The translations under genes were made by a program, and so were the position numbers. Below the pieces are notes generated by a model that saw only the letters and a program-made list of their open reading frames with translations, did not search any database and had not been told where the DNA came from. Shown in pieces: positions 20,213 through 22,357 of a stretch of DNA of 22,357 nt (its first letter is position 1; the number at the start of each line of letters is the position of its first letter). Source of the stretch: a virus; IMG/VR virus record IMGVR_UViG_3300034418_001961, positions 1-22,357 of that record; one strand, written 5' to 3'.

Positions 20213-21937
20213 ATGGCGGGCTATACTAGACAATCTACGTTTGCTGACGGTGATATTATCCAGGCATCGGACTTTAACGATGAATATAACCAACTTGTAA
20301 ACGTTTTTTCAAACACAACAGGCCACGCACATGATGGCACTGCCGCTGAAGGTCCAGTCATTGGTTTGATTGGAGACCCCGGTGTAGCTGCGCCTATTAA
20401 CAAAGTTGTAGTTGATGATACTAATAACCGTGTTGGACTATTTATTGATGCCGGTGGTCTTGGTTCTTCAGTTGAACAACTTCGTTTTCAAGACGGTGTT
20501 ATTGTTCCCGTTACTAATAATGACATTGACTTAGGTACATCTGGTGCTAAATTTAAAGACTTGTATTTAGCTGGTGATGCTAACATTGCTGGTACTATGA
20601 CGCTATCCGGCAATGTAATTGTATCAGGTACACTTGGTGCAGATTTAATTCCAGACGCTGATGATACTCGTGATATTGGTAGTTCAAGTGCGGAGTGGAA
20701 GGATTTATATATTGATGGTGTTGCATATATAGATAGCATTGCAATGCCAACTACGACTGTCACAGACATCCTTGATGAAGACACTATGTCCTCTGACAGT
20801 GACACTGCACTGGCTACTCAACAATCTATTAAGGCATATGTGGATGCACAGGTAACTGCACAGGACTTGGATTTCCAAGCAGATACAGGTGGCGCACTTA
20901 ATATTGACCTTGATAGTGAAACACTTACCTTTACAGGTGGCACAGGCATTGACACATCTGGTTCAGGTAATGCTGTTACCTTTGCTATTGACAGCACTGT
21001 AGCTACTCTTACTGGCACACAGACCCTTACCAATAAAACTCTCACCACACCTATTATCAGCACTATTAGCAATACAGGCACACTGACCTTGCCAACAAGC
21101 ACAGATACGCTTGTAGGCCGTGCTACCACAGATACGCTGACTAATAAAACTCTCACATCTCCTACAATTACTACTGCTACTTTGGATGGCGCAGTTAGCG
21201 GCACGTCTATTAAAGATGAAGATGACATGCTTTCTAATAGTGCATCTCATCTGGCTACCCAGCAGTCTATTAAAGCGTATGTTGATGCACAAGTAACTGC
21301 ACAAGACCTTGATTTTCAGGGTGACAGTGGCGGTGCATTAAGCATTGACCTTGACAGTGAAACCTTTACCATTGCTGGTGGTACAGGTATTGATACTTCA
21401 GGTTCAGGTAATACACTTACTGTGGCTATTGATAGCACTGTAGCAACCTTGACAGGTACACAGACACTTACAAATAAAACATTGACAAGTGCTGTGCTGA
21501 ACGGTTCAATAAGTGGAACTTCTATTAAAGATGAAGATGATATGGTATCTAATAGTGCCACTCATCTTGCAACTCAGCAATCTATTAAAGCGTATGTAGA
21601 TAGTCAAGTTACTGCTCAAGACTTAGATATTACGACAGATAGCGGCACTATTGCTATTGATTTAGATAGTGAAACACTTACTGTTGCTGGTACTGCAAAC
21701 GAAATTGAAACAAGTGCTACTGGCAATATTGTAACAATTGGACTTCCTAACGACATTACCGTATCAGGCACTGCCACTGCTACAACATTTAGTGGTGACT
21801 TAAATGGTACGATTAATACTGCTACGACAGCTACAACACAAGCAGCAGGAACAAACAATACAACAGTAGCGACTACAGCATTTGCTAATGTAGCTGCAGA
21901 CAATGCAGCAGTTGCACTGGCTATTGCATTAGGGTAA
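20213..21937 (+). CDS. Tail fibre protein with three repeat units
   Basis: A 574-residue protein for host recognition, with GGAG before the ATG. N-terminal residues 1-60 (GYTRQSTFADGDIIQASDFN..., TGHAHDGT) are of a type I associate with virion attachment. Residues ~100-180 carry strand motifs around FKDLYLAG and WKDLYIDG. Then three units each contain an ATQQSIKAYVDxQVTAQDLD coiled-coil segment (from about residues 201, 348 and 452) followed by SETLT/ASETFT strands and LTNKTLT. The C-terminus (TQAAGTNNTTVATTAFANVA) may form the distal tip, but there is no obvious chaperone or adhesin domain. The repeats point to growth by recombination. Confidence 0.88.
   Translation: MAGYTRQSTFADGDIIQASDFNDEYNQLVNVFSNTTGHAHDGTAAEGPVIGLIGDPGVAAPINKVVVDDTNNRVGLFIDAGGLGSSVEQLRFQDGVIVPVTNNDIDLGTSGAKFKDLYLAGDANIAGTMTLSGNVIVSGTLGADLIPDADDTRDIGSSSAEWKDLYIDGVAYIDSIAMPTTTVTDILDEDTMSSDSDTALATQQSIKAYVDAQVTAQDLDFQADTGGALNIDLDSETLTFTGGTGIDTSGSGNAVTFAIDSTVATLTGTQTLTNKTLTTPIISTISNTGTLTLPTSTDTLVGRATTDTLTNKTLTSPTITTATLDGAVSGTSIKDEDDMLSNSASHLATQQSIKAYVDAQVTAQDLDFQGDSGGALSIDLDSETFTIAGGTGIDTSGSGNTLTVAIDSTVATLTGTQTLTNKTLTSAVLNGSISGTSIKDEDDMVSNSATHLATQQSIKAYVDSQVTAQDLDITTDSGTIAIDLDSETLTVAGTANEIETSATGNIVTIGLPNDITVSGTATATTFSGDLNGTINTATTATTQAAGTNNTTVATTAFANVAADNAAVALAIALG
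20790..21630 (+). repeat. Tail fibre internal repeats (three units)
   Basis: The segment encoding ATQQSIKAYVDAQVTAQDLD occurs at about 20814, 21254 and 21568, spaced 440 and 314 bases. Copies differ mainly at third codon positions, so they are older than a recent tandem copy. The associated LTGTQTLTNKTLT motif occurs twice, with a shorter DTLTNKTLTSP form between. Confidence 0.85.
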
Positions 21938-21945
21938 CAAAACAC

Positions 21946-21974
21946 CTGACCAAATTTACCAAGTATGGTATAAG
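21946..21974 (+). promoter_or_regulatory. Promoter before the final beta protein
   Basis: CTGACC, 17 bases, TATAAG, preceded by TGG. It has the same architecture as the promoters at 880, 14866 and 15851. Expected start near 21981. Confidence 0.5.
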
Positions 21975-21996
21975 TAGTGTACATTTGGAGTAAATA

Positions 21997-22341
21997 ATGG
22001 CTAACTCATTTAAATCAGAAACAGATACAGCTATAGGCACATCACCTGCCACTATATATACCTGTCCTTCATCTACCCAAACAACAATTATTGGTCTTAC
22101 TTGTGCTAACATTGTAACAAGTCAGATTGAAATTGATGTACAGCTAGATGCAAGTACACGTACAAGTGGTGCAGAGGATAGTGTCTATATTATTAAGGAT
22201 GCCCCTATTCCTGTAGGTTCATCTTTAGTGGTTGTAGGCGGTGAACAGAAGATTGTTATGGAACCCGGTGATACTATTAAGGTAACATCTAATACAGCTT
22301 CATCTGCTGACGTTGCTATGTCAATTCTTGAAATCACGTAA
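21997..22341 (+). CDS. Small beta-rich protein after the tail fibre
   Basis: A 114-residue protein with a GGAG ribosome site and its own promoter. The sequence is a run of strands: SPATIYTCPSSTQTTIIGLT, SQIEIDVQLDAST, DSVYIIKDAPIPVGSSLVVV, QKIVMEPGDTIKVTSN and DVAMSILEIT. The make-up (short strands, GDTIKV, final alternating strand) resembles the protein at 5068-5433. Position after the fibre suggests a fibre-associated or tip protein. No membrane segment or cysteine pair. Function unknown. Confidence 0.78.
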   Translation: MANSFKSETDTAIGTSPATIYTCPSSTQTTIIGLTCANIVTSQIEIDVQLDASTRTSGAEDSVYIIKDAPIPVGSSLVVVGGEQKIVMEPGDTIKVTSNTASSADVAMSILEIT

Positions 22342-22351
22342 GGAATAATCT

Positions 22352-22357
22352 ATGGGC
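22352..22357 (+). CDS. Start of the next gene (partial)
   Basis: ATGGGC at the right edge, preceded by AGGA at 22341-22344 with an 7-nt gap, so it is likely the start of the next structural gene. Only two codons are visible; nothing can be said about the product. Confidence 0.4.

Noticed and set aside
20818-21984. Long minus-strand frames rich in Val and Ser across the tail fibre gene
   Set aside because: They mirror the Thr/Ser-rich repeats of the fibre and have no start signals; open antisense frames are expected from this composition.
1-22357. CRISPR arrays, insertion sequences, integrase or attachment sites
   Set aside because: No regularly spaced repeats, transposase motifs, tyrosine or serine recombinase, or tRNA-linked duplication were seen in either strand.

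Overview
The window is part of the genome of a tailed bacteriophage, most likely a short-tailed (podovirus-type) phage of a marine bacterium. The evidence is a one-directional late module: endolysin with holin candidates, small and large terminase, a ~700-residue portal, a coiled-coil scaffold, the major capsid protein, a second capsid-associated protein, a head-tail adaptor, a tail nozzle-type protein and a repeat-built tail fibre, with no tape-measure or tail-sheath gene. Assignments rest on motifs and gene order read from the sequence plus family knowledge. No database search was run, and the host and nearest relatives are unverified.

Layout. Positions 1-378 are of mixed composition with no convincing complete gene. 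Positions 379-917 form an AT-rich control region. It holds a leftward unit (promoter 687-715, 47-residue lysine-rich ORF 401-544, intrinsic terminator at its stop), an array of TCTGGTA-type elements at 728-854, and a rightward promoter at 880-908 that starts almost at the ATG of the first rightward gene (918-1118). A rightward terminator follows at 1202-1242. From 1255 to 9196 genes are packed stop-to-start, often overlapping as ATGA or TAATG: lysis genes first, then a run of small, mostly basic or membrane proteins (several only 35-53 residues), then the terminase genes. The portal, a 74-residue protein and a 1122-residue virion-type protein fill 9200-14881. Scaffold, capsid, adaptor, nozzle, fibre and a small beta-rich protein fill 14974-22341, and a further gene begins at 22352.

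How the genes work together. TerS and TerL recognise and package DNA through the portal into a procapsid built from scaffold and capsid protein. The adaptor, nozzle and fibre complete the tail. The GH24 endolysin is released by a holin encoded just upstream. Four rightward promoters share one architecture (a -35-like hexamer, 17 bp, and a -10 preceded by TGG). They sit before the first gene, the scaffold, the capsid and the last small beta protein, so the most heavily used virion genes have their own transcription starts.

Most unusual points: (i) a nearly identical 16-residue tag, GG(A/T)KMPKKHIMELPTN, in three consecutive otherwise unrelated proteins; (ii) the divergent control region with its element array and a self-contained leftward AT-rich gene; (iii) a possible small RNA or attenuator at 1152-1242 lying upstream of the whole late operon; (iv) two copies of a 38-residue basic protein family; (v) a large terminase whose apparent N-terminal domain lies in a separate, overlapping frame.
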